Numbered from the stretch's first letter, positions 23,973 through 33,753 are shown. The stretch is DNA of 45,902 nt from an uncultured Clostridia bacterium (GCA_948440265.1 CAOJOK010000014.1:1-45902); one strand, 5' to 3'. Numbers and translations: made by a program. The notes: generated by a model not told the origin, from the sequence alone.

Positions 23973-24002
23973 ATTATACCATTAAAGACGGCGTCTTGTC
24001 AA
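23973..24002 (-). promoter_or_regulatory. Leaderless promoter of the Cof/hprK operon
   Basis: TTGACA (23997-24002), 18-base spacer ending TGG (extended -10), TATAAT (23973-23978), six bases, ATG. The uvrC stop TGA (23999-24001) is part of the -35 hexamer. The 14 bases TTTAATGGTATAAT are shared exactly with the tyrosine phosphatase promoter at 45760. Confidence 0.9.
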
Positions 24003-25822
24003 TCGGCTTGTTTGCCGTGGAAAAACGAATACACGCTTGCCGCCGACCGTGCGTCCATACCGTTTACCGACGCAAGCTCCTCTTCGCTTGCCGCCTTTAT
24101 GTTTTCCAGCGTGCCGAAAGTTTTGAGCAGTGCCGCCCGTCTGACGTTGCCGATATTGGGTATGTCTTCCAGCCTGCTTCTATACCGTTTGGCGCGCAGG
24201 TTTCTGTGGTAGGTTATGGCGAAGCGGTGGGCTTCGTCGCGGATACGCTGCATAAGTCTCAACGGATAGCTCGACTTATCCAGCAGCAGCGGCTGTTCGT
24301 CGAACACCGTGAAAATTTCTTCTTCGCGCTCCGCAAGGCTGACCATAGGCACGTCGAAGCCTTCGCTGTTTGCCGCGCTGTATGCCGCCGAAAGCTGACC
24401 CTTGCCGCCGTCTATGACCACCAAATCGGGCAGACTGCCGAACTTTACGTCGCCGCTTGCCGCCCGTGCGAACCTGCGGCGTATGACTTCGTTCATACTC
24501 ATAAAGTCGTTTGCGCCTTCCACGGTCTTTATCTTGAAGCGGCGGTATTCGGAGTTTTCCGCTCTGCCGTTTATGAACACAACCATTGACGCCACTTTGT
24601 CCACGCCGCTTATATTGGATATGTCGTAGCACTCCATTCTCCGCGCGCTTTTGAGCCCGAGAATTTCGGCGAGCTTTTTTGCCGCGCCTTCCGTCATATC
24701 GTATTCGCGTTTCGTCTTTTCCGTCGACTTGGACAGATAGTCTTCCGCATTGCTGTATGCGGTGTCTATAAGTTTCTTCTTGCTTCCTATTTTGGGCGTC
24801 ACTATCTGCGTGCTTCCGCCTTTCAGCGCCGCCAGATATTCCGCCAAAACGTCGCCCTTCTCGTCGCTCTCCCTTTCGAACGGCACGCAAATCTGCGGCG
24901 GCAAATCGACGTTGGAACCGCCGTAATACTGCCGCATAAACTCCTCCACCGCTTCCCTTTCCGACAGCGAAACGTCGGGTATGACGAAGTTTTTGACGCC
25001 CATCATCTTGCCGCCGCGCACTATGCAAACCGACACGCAGCCGTACTCCCCGTTGGACGCATAGGCATAGGCGTCCAGCGACAGCACGCCCGTCAAATCG
25101 GCAAGCGTGCGCTCCTTCATTTTATCCAGCATATTGAGCTTGTCGCGGTAATAAATCGCCTGCTCGAACTGTTCGTTTTCGGCGGCGCGCTGCATTTTTT
25201 GCTCTATAAGGCCGCGGGCGGTATCGTCACGCCCTGCAAGAAACTCGGTCACGGAATGTACTACCCTGTCGTAATCGGATTTATCGATACGCTTGGTGCA
25301 GGGCGCGGTGCACAGTCCGATATGGTAATTGAGACATTCTCTCGTGTTCTTTTTCAGCTTTTTCGGACAGGTGCGCATACCGTATGCGGAGCGTATTACG
25401 GCGACTATATCCCACACGTTCACGCCGCTTAAAAACGGTCCGAAATATCTCGCGCCGTCCTTTTTGACCCTGCGCGTGACTTCCACCGTCGGGTATTCTT
25501 CGCGCAGGTCTATCTTGATGAACGGGCTGGTTTTATCGTCTTTCAAAAGTATGTTATACTTCGGCTTATACTTCTTTATCAGGTTGTTTTCCAGCAGCAG
25601 TGCGTCCTTTTCGGACAGCGTTATTATATAGTCGAAGTCGGCTACGTTCTCCACCATAGCCCTGACTTTCGGGTGTTTCTGCTCGCGCTTGAAATACTGC
25701 CGCACGCGGTTTTTCAGCACGACGGCTTTGCCGACGTATATGACGTCGCCGCTTTTGTCGCGCATTATATACACGCCCGGGTCGAGCGGCAGACCGTTTA
25801 TTTTTTCTTCCAGCAGTTCCAT
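23999..25822 (-). CDS. uvrC: Excinuclease ABC subunit C
   Basis: 607 residues, normal length. The N-terminal GIY-YIG nuclease (GVYIMRDKSGD and IYVGKA, about 16-33) makes the 3' incision; the UVR motif for UvrB binding lies near 200-235; the RNase-H-like C-terminal nuclease (YDISNISG, VVIDGGKGQLSAA) makes the 5' incision; two helix-hairpin-helix motifs (IPNIGNVRRAALL, SVNGMDARSAASVY) end the protein. It starts directly after the queH stop codon and is the last gene of the long murB-to-uvrC run. Confidence 0.96.
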   Translation of the reverse strand: MELLEEKINGLPLDPGVYIMRDKSGDVIYVGKAVVLKNRVRQYFKREQKHPKVRAMVENVADFDYIITLSEKDALLLENNLIKKYKPKYNILLKDDKTSPFIKIDLREEYPTVEVTRRVKKDGARYFGPFLSGVNVWDIVAVIRSAYGMRTCPKKLKKNTRECLNYHIGLCTAPCTKRIDKSDYDRVVHSVTEFLAGRDDTARGLIEQKMQRAAENEQFEQAIYYRDKLNMLDKMKERTLADLTGVLSLDAYAYASNGEYGCVSVCIVRGGKMMGVKNFVIPDVSLSEREAVEEFMRQYYGGSNVDLPPQICVPFERESDEKGDVLAEYLAALKGGSTQIVTPKIGSKKKLIDTAYSNAEDYLSKSTEKTKREYDMTEGAAKKLAEILGLKSARRMECYDISNISGVDKVASMVVFINGRAENSEYRRFKIKTVEGANDFMSMNEVIRRRFARAASGDVKFGSLPDLVVIDGGKGQLSAAYSAANSEGFDVPMVSLAEREEEIFTVFDEQPLLLDKSSYPLRLMQRIRDEAHRFAITYHRNLRAKRYRSRLEDIPNIGNVRRAALLKTFGTLENIKAASEEELASVNGMDARSAASVYSFFHGKQAD

Positions 25823-26422
25823 TTACGACCCCTTGGCAAATCGGCAGCCGCAGTAGCTTTGGCGGTATATGCCGTACTCGCGGCAGATTTGCGTGCTTCT
25901 TATAAAGCCGCCGCCCTTTTTGAAATCGGACGGAAGAAAAATCACGCCGCTGTCCTTTGCCGCCGCCTTTCCCGTTTCGAACAGCAGTTCGGCATTCTTA
26001 TGCGGCGACACCGAAAGCGTCGTAAGAACGTATTTTCTACCTTCTTTTTTTGCCTGCTCTACCGCCGCCGCCAATCTTATGCGGAAGCAGACCGCACAGC
26101 GCGCGCCGCCCTCGGGGCAGTTTTCCAAGCCCTTGACGGCGTCGTAAAAGGTCTGCGGCTCGTAATCCGCCACGGTGAGCGGATAGTTATAGCCGCCTAT
26201 TTCGTTGAGCTTTTTCAGTTCCCCCGCGCGGCGGAAATATTCTTCTTCCGTATCTATGTTCGGGTTGTAAAAATACAGCGACATATCTTTGACTTTGGGT
26301 TTCAAGTATTCCAGACAGGACGTCGAGCAGGGCGCACAGCAACAATGCAAAAGAACGCCGCCGTCAAGAGTCGGCAGCATTTTTTCCAGTTCTTTTTGCA
26401 GATTTTGTTTGGGCTTTATCAT
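25823..26422 (-). CDS. queH: Epoxyqueuosine reductase QueH
   Basis: 199 residues. The cysteine motifs of QueH are present: LLHCCCAPCS (about 24-33), RCAVCF near 107-112 and SYCGCRF near the end. This non-cobalamin enzyme reduces epoxyqueuosine to queuosine in the tRNA wobble position and binds an iron-sulfur cluster. Other queuosine synthesis genes are not in the window. The ATG overlaps the stop of the upstream gene (ATGA), and uvrC follows with no gap. Confidence 0.93.
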   Translation of the reverse strand: MIKPKQNLQKELEKMLPTLDGGVLLHCCCAPCSTSCLEYLKPKVKDMSLYFYNPNIDTEEEYFRRAGELKKLNEIGGYNYPLTVADYEPQTFYDAVKGLENCPEGGARCAVCFRIRLAAAVEQAKKEGRKYVLTTLSVSPHKNAELLFETGKAAAKDSGVIFLPSDFKKGGGFIRSTQICREYGIYRQSYCGCRFAKGS

Positions 26423-27231
26423 ATTTTCTCCCAGACGTCGCGCAAGCCGTCGACGTACTCAACATCGAGATAGGACGGCGGCGTGAGCTTTCCTTTCAAA
26501 AGCGACGGCAGATACAGAGTTACGGCGCCGTCGTTCATACGCGCGTACACGAAAGTTTCCGCCATAGCGTATTGCATTTTATACGGTTTTTTATCCTGCA
26601 GATACAGCGTGAACTTATGCTTCTTCTTTTTCTCGTCGTTATACACGGATATGGTTTCCGCGTCCTTGTCTTCGAAGTAATACTCGTCCGCGTCGTAAGC
26701 GCTGCCGCCGCGCGCCTTTAAATAAGAGCGGTAATCGCGGTCGAGAAAGTCGACGTACGGATAGCTCGGCTCGTACTTCGTGTACTCGTGGCGTTCTTTC
26801 AGCACTTTGCCGCGTTCGCAAATCGTTTCGCCTTCCACAGTATTATATATGAAGCCGCCCTTGCGCGAATATATATATTCTTTCACTTTGCCGTTTTCTA
26901 TTATGCACACGGCTTTATGCGTGACGTTGTTTATATGCGACAGAAAATACCAAGCGCCGACGGACGCCAAAAATGCGCCGAGAATGATGAAAGAAATGAG
27001 AAACACTTTGTCCTTTGACAGACAGCCGCCGACAATCAGACCGATTGCCGCAAGCTCCGCCACCGCCGCGCCGACGAAAAACCGAGTGCGCTTTACTATT
27101 CTCGTCACGCGGACGATTTTTATTCCGTCGTTGAGCGTCTTTAAATCGGCTTTCGCGTCGCCCGTATACTCGAACGCGGAAAGCTTCTGCTCCGCCTTTT
27201 CACATTCCTTTTCAAACTCCGCTCTGTTCAA
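26419..27231 (-). CDS. Membrane-anchored protein of unknown function
   Basis: 270 residues. A charged N-terminus, two helices at about 50-72 and 77-100, then a cytoplasmic or external domain of about 165 residues rich in Tyr, Lys and Glu with beta-strand pattern (AVCIIENGKVKEYIYSRKGG). I recognise no family. The start is a TTG (27231) ten bases after the pfkA stop, with GGCGGTG as weak ribosome binding site. It overlaps queH by four bases, so translation is probably coupled. Confidence 0.65.
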   Translation of the reverse strand: MNRAEFEKECEKAEQKLSAFEYTGDAKADLKTLNDGIKIVRVTRIVKRTRFFVGAAVAELAAIGLIVGGCLSKDKVFLISFIILGAFLASVGAWYFLSHINNVTHKAVCIIENGKVKEYIYSRKGGFIYNTVEGETICERGKVLKERHEYTKYEPSYPYVDFLDRDYRSYLKARGGSAYDADEYYFEDKDAETISVYNDEKKKKHKFTLYLQDKKPYKMQYAMAETFVYARMNDGAVTLYLPSLLKGKLTPPSYLDVEYVDGLRDVWEKI

Positions 27232-27241
27232 GCCGCACCGC

Positions 27242-28201
27242 CTATCTTGCGACTATGGACGCCATTTGGTAAAGTTCGAGATTGAATTGCTTTTTCATAG
27301 CGCAGCCCTCGACTATGTCCATATCGTAAATTTTATTGTCGCGTATTCCGCAGATTCTGTTTCCTATTCCCTTTTCCAGCAGTTTGACCGCGTGCACGCC
27401 CCAGCTTGTGCCGAGGAATCTGTCTTTCATACTCGGAGAGCCGCCGCGCTGCAAATGTCCCAAAACGGTGGAACGCACGGAAAGCGGACTTATCTCCTTT
27501 ATTTTCGCCGCCACTTCGTCTGCGTGACCTGCGCCTTCGGCAAGCACGACTATGCCCGACAGTTTGCCGCGCGCTTTCGACGCCTGCAACTTCTCCACTA
27601 TTCTCACTATATCCAGCGTATGCTCGGGCACGATTATGACTTCCGCGCCGCCGCCGAGACCGGAATACAGCGCCAAGTCGCCGCAGTTTCTGCCCATAAC
27701 TTCTATTATGCTGACGCGCTCGTGCGAGGTCATTGTGTCGCGTATTTTATTTATCGCGTCCAGCACGGTGTTGCACGCCGTATCGAAACCGAGCGTGAAA
27801 TCGGTGTACGCAAGGTCGTTGTCTATCGTGCCCGGGATACCGATTGCAGGAAAGCCCTGTTCGCTCAACGCCTTTGCGCCCATAAACGAGCCGTCGCCGC
27901 CGATGACGATAAGACCTTCTACGCCGTGTTTTTTCAGATTGGCTATGCCCTGTTTCTGACCTTCTTTGGTCTTGAACTCCGGACAGCGCGCCGTCCTTAA
28001 AATCGTGCCGCCGCGCTGGATTATGTCGGACACGCTTCTCATACTCATAGGTACGAACTTGTCTTCCAAAAGTCCCGCATAGCCGCGCTCCACGCCGAAC
28101 ACTTCCATACCCGCGTATATGCCGTAACGCACCGCCGCGCGGATTGCCGCGTTCATACCGGGGGCGTCGCCGCCGCTTGTCAAAATCGCTATTCTTTTCA
28201 T
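27242..28201 (-). CDS. pfkA: ATP-dependent 6-phosphofructokinase
   Basis: 319 residues, typical bacterial PfkA length. TSGGDAPGMN (8-17) is the phosphate loop. GGDG (101-104) and PGTIDND (123-129) are the ATP-type residues, in contrast to the GGND/PKTIDND of the enzyme at 697-1938. MGRNCGDLAL and the effector-site segments follow. It catalyses the main glycolytic commitment step. It has its own extended -10 promoter downstream of dnaE, and RBS AGAGGTG. Confidence 0.96.
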   Translation of the reverse strand: MKRIAILTSGGDAPGMNAAIRAAVRYGIYAGMEVFGVERGYAGLLEDKFVPMSMRSVSDIIQRGGTILRTARCPEFKTKEGQKQGIANLKKHGVEGLIVIGGDGSFMGAKALSEQGFPAIGIPGTIDNDLAYTDFTLGFDTACNTVLDAINKIRDTMTSHERVSIIEVMGRNCGDLALYSGLGGGAEVIIVPEHTLDIVRIVEKLQASKARGKLSGIVVLAEGAGHADEVAAKIKEISPLSVRSTVLGHLQRGGSPSMKDRFLGTSWGVHAVKLLEKGIGNRICGIRDNKIYDMDIVEGCAMKKQFNLELYQMASIVAR

Positions 28202-28340
28202 TCCTACACCTCTCGAAAAAAATTCTTAATCTCTCATTCTCTTCCCGAAAAGCTTTCTTTCGAAAACTTTTCCCTATAATTATATCAAAACGTTCGGCAA
28301 AAATCTACTGTTTTTATTTAATTTATATACCGTTTTTACG
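28202..28340 (-). other. dnaE-pfkA spacer
   Basis: 139 bases without a gene. It holds the pfkA promoter, an AT-rich stretch after dnaE without a convincing terminator stem, and a CGAAAAC/AAGCTTTTCG-type imperfect hairpin in the pfkA leader. Confidence 0.5.
28279..28287 (-). promoter_or_regulatory. Extended -10 promoter of pfkA
   Basis: TGATATAAT with no good -35 box at 16-18 bases. The leader to the ATG is about 70 bases. Confidence 0.5.
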
Positions 28341-31300
28341 TCACGTTTCCGCTACTTTTATGTTCTCCGCGCCCAAAAGTCCGGAAAGCTCGGCAAGCAG
28401 AGGGCGGCAGCACTCCACGCCTATGTCGAGCGGATATACGGTGCCGTTGTCGGTGTTCTTGACATACGTCTTGTCTTCGCCCGGATAGGTCAACAGCACG
28501 TCCTGTATGTCGTCCAGAAACGACGGCAGATTGCCTTTGAATGAATAGCACATACAAATCTTTTTCCGGCGGATTTCCTGCGCGGCGACATTCTGCCACG
28601 GCTCTATCTTATCCACCCAGATGGACGCGCCCAGCTCGTTTATGCGCAGTCTGCCCTTTATCGTCACGAGCTTGTCCTTTTCCCAATTGGCTTTCATTCT
28701 CGAAAGGGTCTGTCCCGACATCGCAAGGTCCACGGTGCCGTATAAATCTTCCAGCTTGCCTATGCCGATTTCCTTATTGTCCTTTGTGAACTTTTTGCCT
28801 GCTTCCACGAGCATACCGCCGACGACGACCGTTTTGCCGTCTAAATTTTCCGTTTCGTCTCCGACGTCGTCTTCTTCCGACTGCGCCTTGAACATAGACG
28901 TGTTATACTCGAAGTTCTTTAAATACTGCGTATACTCCTGCAACGGATGTCCCGTCAGATATATGCTTGCCACTTCCTTTTCTCTGCGCAGTTTCTCGCT
29001 TAACGAATACTCGCGCATTTTGGGATATTCGAAGCGGTTAAGCTCTGTCGTCGCGCCGCCTATGGCGTCGAACATCGACATCTGCCCCGACAGCTTTACT
29101 TTCCTGTCGCGCGCCGCGCGGTCGAGCACCTGTTCGTATACGGCGATAAGCTGACTTCTGGCGTGTCCGAAGCAGTCGAAAGTACCTGCGTATATCAGGC
29201 TTTCCAGCATCTTTTTATTGAGCGTTATCGAACTCATACGGTTGACGAATTCCACGAAATCATTAAACTCGCCGCCGCGCTCGCGCTCCTTTACTATCTG
29301 TTCTATGACGGGCATACCTACGTTTTTGATTGCCGCCATACCGATTCGCACCGAGCCGTCTTCCACGGTGAAATAGCCGTGCGATTTATTTATGTCGGGC
29401 GGAAGCACCTGTATATTCTTCTCGCGCAGATAGGTCAGATAGTTTCTGATTTCTTCTATATTCGTTATGCGGTTGTTCAGCACCGCCGTGACGAATTCCA
29501 CCGTGTGATAGCGTTTCAAATATGCCGTCTGATAGGCAAGGTAGCCGTATGCCGCCGCGTGGGACTTATTGAACGCATAGGACGCGAAGTGCATCATATC
29601 GTCGAATATCTTATTGCCCACGGCTTCGGGCACGCCGCGCCTTATGCAGCCGTCTATCTCATTGCCCTTATTGTCCACGCCGCCGTGCAGGAAAACTTCG
29701 CGCTCCTTGTTCATCGCGTCCAGCTTTTTCTTGCTCATCATTCGGCGCACGTTGTCGGCGTTGCCCATAGAGTAGCCTGCAAGGTCCTGCACCATACGCA
29801 TAACCTGTTCCTGATAGACCATTATTCCGTATGTGACGGAAAGTATGGGTTCCAGCAAAGGGTGGTCGTATTTTATGCCTGCGGGGTTGCGCTTGTTTTT
29901 GACATAGTCGTCGATGTACTGCATAGGTCCGGGACGGTAAAGCGATATGCCTGCTATTATATCTTCCAGCGAAGTCGGCTTCAAGTCCTTCATAAACTTT
30001 TTCATTCCTTCCGATTCCAACTGGAACACGGCGTGGGTGTCGCCGCTTGAGATAAGCTCGAACACGCCCGGGTCATCGTACGTCGCGTCGGGTCCGTAAA
30101 AGTCTATGTCTATGCCCTTGGTCTGCTTGACGAGGTCTATCGCCTTTTTAATGTCGGTGAGCGTGCGCAGTCCCAAAAAGTCCATTTTCAAAAGACCGAG
30201 TTCTTCGCACTCCACCATATTGAACTGCGTGGTGATTATGCCGTCTTTGGTTCTCGTGAGCGGAACGTGGTCGGAGATTTTATCGCGGCAGATTATAACG
30301 CCCGCGGCGTGCATACCCGTCTGGCGCGGCATACCTTCCACCTGCATTGCCATATCCAGAATATGCTTTGCCATAAGGTCGCTTCCGTAAATCTCGCGCA
30401 GTTCGGGGTTGCTGACGTCGTTGCCGTCCTTGTCCTTTTTCAGTCCCAGCAGGTGTTCGAGATGAAGTTTGCCCATTATATTCGGTATGGGCTTGGTCAG
30501 TTTCTGCGTTTCGGAAAACGGGTGCGAATATACCCTGCCCACGTCTTTGACCGCCGCCTTGGCTTTCAGCGTGCCGAACGTGACAATCTGCGACACGTTC
30601 TCCTCGCCGTATTTTCTCGTGACGTACTCTATAACTTCTTCGCGCCTGTCCACGCAGAAGTCGATGTCGAAGTCGGGGTTGGAAACGCGCGCGGGGTTCA
30701 AGAAGCGTTCGAAAATCAGCGCGTATTTCAGCGGATTGACTTTGGTTATGCCTATGGCATACGCCACTATGCTGCCGACGCCGCTTCCGCGCCCCGGCCC
30801 TACCGGTATACCCTGCGACTCCGCCCAATGTATGAAGTCCCAGACTATCAAAAAGTATTCGACGAAGCCGAGCTTTTCCACGATTCCGAGTTCGTATTCC
30901 GCGCGCTCTTTTATCTCGTCGGTTATCGTTCCGTATTTTTTGTTCAGTCCTTCATAGGTCAGTTTGCGCAGATACTGCGCAGGGGTGCTGCCGTCGTCGG
31001 GGATATAGCGCGGCATAAGCGGTTCTTTTCTGAAAAAGTTGCAGGCGCACTTGTCCGCGATTTCCACGGTGTTTGCCAGCGCGTCGGGAAAGGACGGAAA
31101 CAGCTGCGCCATTTCGTCGCCGCTTTTCATATAAAATTCGCGCGTCGGGAAATATCCGTCGTCGCTTACTCCCTCGCCCGTCAAATCCACGTCTTCTTCC
31201 GCATTCAGTTCTTCGTACAGCATAGTGTTCTGAAAGGATATGCATTGCAGCATTTTCTGCACGGCGGAATCGCTTTTATGGAGATAGTGGACGTCGTTGG

Positions 31301-31961
31301 TCGCAACGAGCTTTATGTTGTTTTTGCGTGCAAGCTGTACGAGCTTCGGCAGTACGAGTTTCTGGTCGCGGATATTGTGGTCCTGTATTTCTATATAGAA
31401 ATCTTCTTTGAACAGGGCTTTGAACTTTTCCGTCCACATCTGCGCTTCGTCGTCTTTGCCGTGCAGAAGGCACTGCGGTATGACGCCTGCGATACAGGCG
31501 GACAGGCAGATAAGCCCTTCGCTATACTGTTCGAGCAGAGAAAAGTCCACTCTCGGTTTGTGATAGAAGCCGTCCACATAGCCTTTGGAAACGAGCTTGA
31601 CGAGGTTTTTATAGCCCTTTTCGTTCTTTGCCAAAAGTATCAGGTGATTGAGCTTGGGCGCCTTGCCGTTCACGCTTGTCTTGACCGACATTTCTTCGCA
31701 GGTATACAGCTCGCAGCCGAGCACGGGCTTGACCTTGAACGGGCGATTCTCTTTCAAAAAGTCGAACGGGTCGGCTTTGGGGTCGGTGTGACGTATGGCG
31801 GCTTTGACAAATTCCAAAGCGCCGTACATATTGCCGTGGTCGGTTATCGCCACGGCTTTCATACCCATTTCTTCGGCGCGCTGAAAAATCTTTTCTATTC
31901 TCGTCGCTCCGTCCAAAAGCGAATATTGGGTATGAACGTGTAAATGTACGAAATCCGTCAT
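28341..31961 (-). CDS. dnaE: DNA polymerase III alpha subunit, DnaE type
   Basis: 1206 residues from ATG at 31961, which has GGAGG eight bases before it; an earlier in-frame ATG would add 18 unrelated residues. The N-terminal PHP domain starts with VHLHVHTQYSLLDG. The polymerase active site is PDFDIDFCVDRR (429-440, Asp432 and Asp434) after GPGRGSGVGS (about 389-398). The C-terminal part has helix-hairpin-helix and OB-fold segments. Bacillota usually also have PolC elsewhere; DnaE can then act in priming or lagging-strand synthesis. It follows whiA by 59 bases. Confidence 0.96.
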   Translation of the reverse strand: MTDFVHLHVHTQYSLLDGATRIEKIFQRAEEMGMKAVAITDHGNMYGALEFVKAAIRHTDPKADPFDFLKENRPFKVKPVLGCELYTCEEMSVKTSVNGKAPKLNHLILLAKNEKGYKNLVKLVSKGYVDGFYHKPRVDFSLLEQYSEGLICLSACIAGVIPQCLLHGKDDEAQMWTEKFKALFKEDFYIEIQDHNIRDQKLVLPKLVQLARKNNIKLVATNDVHYLHKSDSAVQKMLQCISFQNTMLYEELNAEEDVDLTGEGVSDDGYFPTREFYMKSGDEMAQLFPSFPDALANTVEIADKCACNFFRKEPLMPRYIPDDGSTPAQYLRKLTYEGLNKKYGTITDEIKERAEYELGIVEKLGFVEYFLIVWDFIHWAESQGIPVGPGRGSGVGSIVAYAIGITKVNPLKYALIFERFLNPARVSNPDFDIDFCVDRREEVIEYVTRKYGEENVSQIVTFGTLKAKAAVKDVGRVYSHPFSETQKLTKPIPNIMGKLHLEHLLGLKKDKDGNDVSNPELREIYGSDLMAKHILDMAMQVEGMPRQTGMHAAGVIICRDKISDHVPLTRTKDGIITTQFNMVECEELGLLKMDFLGLRTLTDIKKAIDLVKQTKGIDIDFYGPDATYDDPGVFELISSGDTHAVFQLESEGMKKFMKDLKPTSLEDIIAGISLYRPGPMQYIDDYVKNKRNPAGIKYDHPLLEPILSVTYGIMVYQEQVMRMVQDLAGYSMGNADNVRRMMSKKKLDAMNKEREVFLHGGVDNKGNEIDGCIRRGVPEAVGNKIFDDMMHFASYAFNKSHAAAYGYLAYQTAYLKRYHTVEFVTAVLNNRITNIEEIRNYLTYLREKNIQVLPPDINKSHGYFTVEDGSVRIGMAAIKNVGMPVIEQIVKERERGGEFNDFVEFVNRMSSITLNKKMLESLIYAGTFDCFGHARSQLIAVYEQVLDRAARDRKVKLSGQMSMFDAIGGATTELNRFEYPKMREYSLSEKLRREKEVASIYLTGHPLQEYTQYLKNFEYNTSMFKAQSEEDDVGDETENLDGKTVVVGGMLVEAGKKFTKDNKEIGIGKLEDLYGTVDLAMSGQTLSRMKANWEKDKLVTIKGRLRINELGASIWVDKIEPWQNVAAQEIRRKKICMCYSFKGNLPSFLDDIQDVLLTYPGEDKTYVKNTDNGTVYPLDIGVECCRPLLAELSGLLGAENIKVAET

Positions 31962-32020
31962 CTTTATTACCTCCGCGCCGACGCATTGCATTTTGCGCGG
32001 CTCTTGTCTTTTCATCGTCT

Positions 32021-32935
32021 TTATTTGTCGCCGTCTTTCTTATCGAGAGAGCGCAGTCTTTCGGCTTCTTCCACTATCTTACGCAAACGGTATTTTACGC
32101 TGCCCTTGGATATGGACAGTCTTTCGGCTATGTCGTCATAGGACAGTGCGTCTTCTGAAAGGCGCAGTTTCGCCACTTCGTACAGTTTGTCGTTCAGCGA
32201 CTGCAAGCCGACCTTTTTATCTATCAGTCTTATCGCTTCCGCCTGCGACACGGCGGCGTTTATCGTTCTGTCCATATTGGAAAGCTCGAAATTCAGTCTG
32301 CCTGCCGAGTCCCGTCTTGTGCGGTCTTCGGCGAACTTGCCGGTAAGCTCCAGCATAACTTTCGATGCGCCCACCGTTCCGAAAAAGTCGATTACGTCTT
32401 CGGCGCGCTTCAAATATACTATATGTTTATCCTTGCGCTTGAAGCAGTGCGGCGAAAGGTCGAAATTCTCTATGAGCGACACAAGGTCGTCGGCAAGCTC
32501 CTTGCTCGTCACTCCGATTTCGAGGTGCCAGGACGACGCCGTGAAGCTGCCTGCCCCCAAAAACGCTCCTTTCAAGTATGCCTTTTTTGCCGCGTCGCCC
32601 TTTATCATCGACGGTTTTATGCCGCGCACGAAGCTTATCTCGCCGCCTGCGGAGATATTGACTATGCCCAGTCTGTTCATAAGCGCCATAGTTTCTCCGC
32701 CGACCACTATTTCTTTGCCGTCCGCCGCGATATGACAGCCCGGTATTTCTCTTTCTATTATCCTGCTTACAAGCGGCGCGAGAAATTCGTTGTTCGACAT
32801 CATATGCAGTTCGAAACCGCCGTGAAACTTTCTGACGACGGCGCAGGTATGCACGAGCGCTGAAAGCAGCGTTACGTCGTATTTATCGGCGGCGCACTCG
32901 CAAATCTGTTTTTTTGCTTCGCTCGAATAGTTCAT
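32021..32935 (-). CDS. whiA: Sporulation/division regulator WhiA
   Basis: 304 residues with the LAGLIDADG-like N-terminal fold (LKGAFLGAGSFTASSWHLEI near 125-145; the endonuclease residues are not expected) and a C-terminal helix-turn-helix (LSYDDIAERLSISKGSVKYRLRKI). WhiA binds DNA and affects division and chromosome segregation in Bacillota and Actinomycetota. The ATG overlaps the stop of the upstream PHP gene by four bases. The usual neighbours rapZ and yvcK are not present. Confidence 0.94.
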   Translation of the reverse strand: MNYSSEAKKQICECAADKYDVTLLSALVHTCAVVRKFHGGFELHMMSNNEFLAPLVSRIIEREIPGCHIAADGKEIVVGGETMALMNRLGIVNISAGGEISFVRGIKPSMIKGDAAKKAYLKGAFLGAGSFTASSWHLEIGVTSKELADDLVSLIENFDLSPHCFKRKDKHIVYLKRAEDVIDFFGTVGASKVMLELTGKFAEDRTRRDSAGRLNFELSNMDRTINAAVSQAEAIRLIDKKVGLQSLNDKLYEVAKLRLSEDALSYDDIAERLSISKGSVKYRLRKIVEEAERLRSLDKKDGDK

Positions 32936-33753
32936 TTGCTCTCTCCGTCCGCCGCGCTGCGTTTTGCCGCGCGCAGCAGTTCTTCCTTTGCTTTATGGCT
33001 TCTGAAAACGGGAGTGCGGTTCCAATTCGCCACGCGCTCGAGCGGCAGTCCCACTCTTTCAATCAGCGTTTCCGCCTTTTCGAAATGCCCCACTCTTTCG
33101 GGGCGGTGCGCGTCGGAATCGACGATGAACTCGACGTCCGTTTCCATTACCTTTTCCCACTGCTTGTCCGTGCAGGAGGAAAGCCCCGTCTTTGCCTTTA
33201 TATTCTTGTTATTGACTTCTATCAGCGTGCCGAAATATGCCGCCGCCTTTGCCACTTCCACGGGGTCTACGGGCGCGGCGTGGCAGATGTGCGATATCAC
33301 GTCGATGTCGTACTTTTCCAGAGCCTTTATATATGCGTCGGTGTTTTTGACGAGCATACGCTTTTCCGCCATTCCCAAAAGGTTGGGCAGAAAGAATCCG
33401 AACTGGTCGGTCAATCTCTCGGGCTTGACGAACTTATGGTAGCCGCACACGAGAATGTCGAGATATTTCATATCCGCCGCCGTTATGTCCACCGTGCCTT
33501 TGAGCGATACGAAGTTGCTTTCCAATCCCAAAAGTATCTTTATCATAGGATACTTTTCTCTCATTCTTTCCACGTCCTTTCTTATGAACGGCCAGTCCAT
33601 TTTTCGGACGTTGTAAGTCATATGGTGGAAGCCGTGGTCGGTTATGGCGATTTCTTTCAACCCGCGTTTAACCGCGGCAATCACGTTTTCTTCCACCGTG
33701 CCTTTGCCGTGGCTGTATATGGTATGGGTATGATAATCACCGAAAAATGCCAT
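32932..33753 (-). CDS. PHP-domain phosphatase
   Basis: 273 residues. Metal ligands are DYHTHTIYSHGKGT (6-19), ITDHG, GLESN, CGYHK, SHICH and SDAH near 218, the YcdX/PHP phosphoesterase pattern. The substrate is not readable. Its gene begins on the last base of the murB stop (TAATG) and overlaps whiA by four bases. In many clostridia a PHP gene is found in this position next to murB, so it may belong to the ancestral cluster. Confidence 0.82.
   Translation of the reverse strand: MAFFGDYHTHTIYSHGKGTVEENVIAAVKRGLKEIAITDHGFHHMTYNVRKMDWPFIRKDVERMREKYPMIKILLGLESNFVSLKGTVDITAADMKYLDILVCGYHKFVKPERLTDQFGFFLPNLLGMAEKRMLVKNTDAYIKALEKYDIDVISHICHAAPVDPVEVAKAAAYFGTLIEVNNKNIKAKTGLSSCTDKQWEKVMETDVEFIVDSDAHRPERVGHFEKAETLIERVGLPLERVANWNRTPVFRSHKAKEELLRAAKRSAADGESK

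Noticed and set aside
30267-31943. 558-codon open frame opposite dnaE
   Set aside because: Antisense shadow of a well supported essential gene, with no own promoter or ribosome site.
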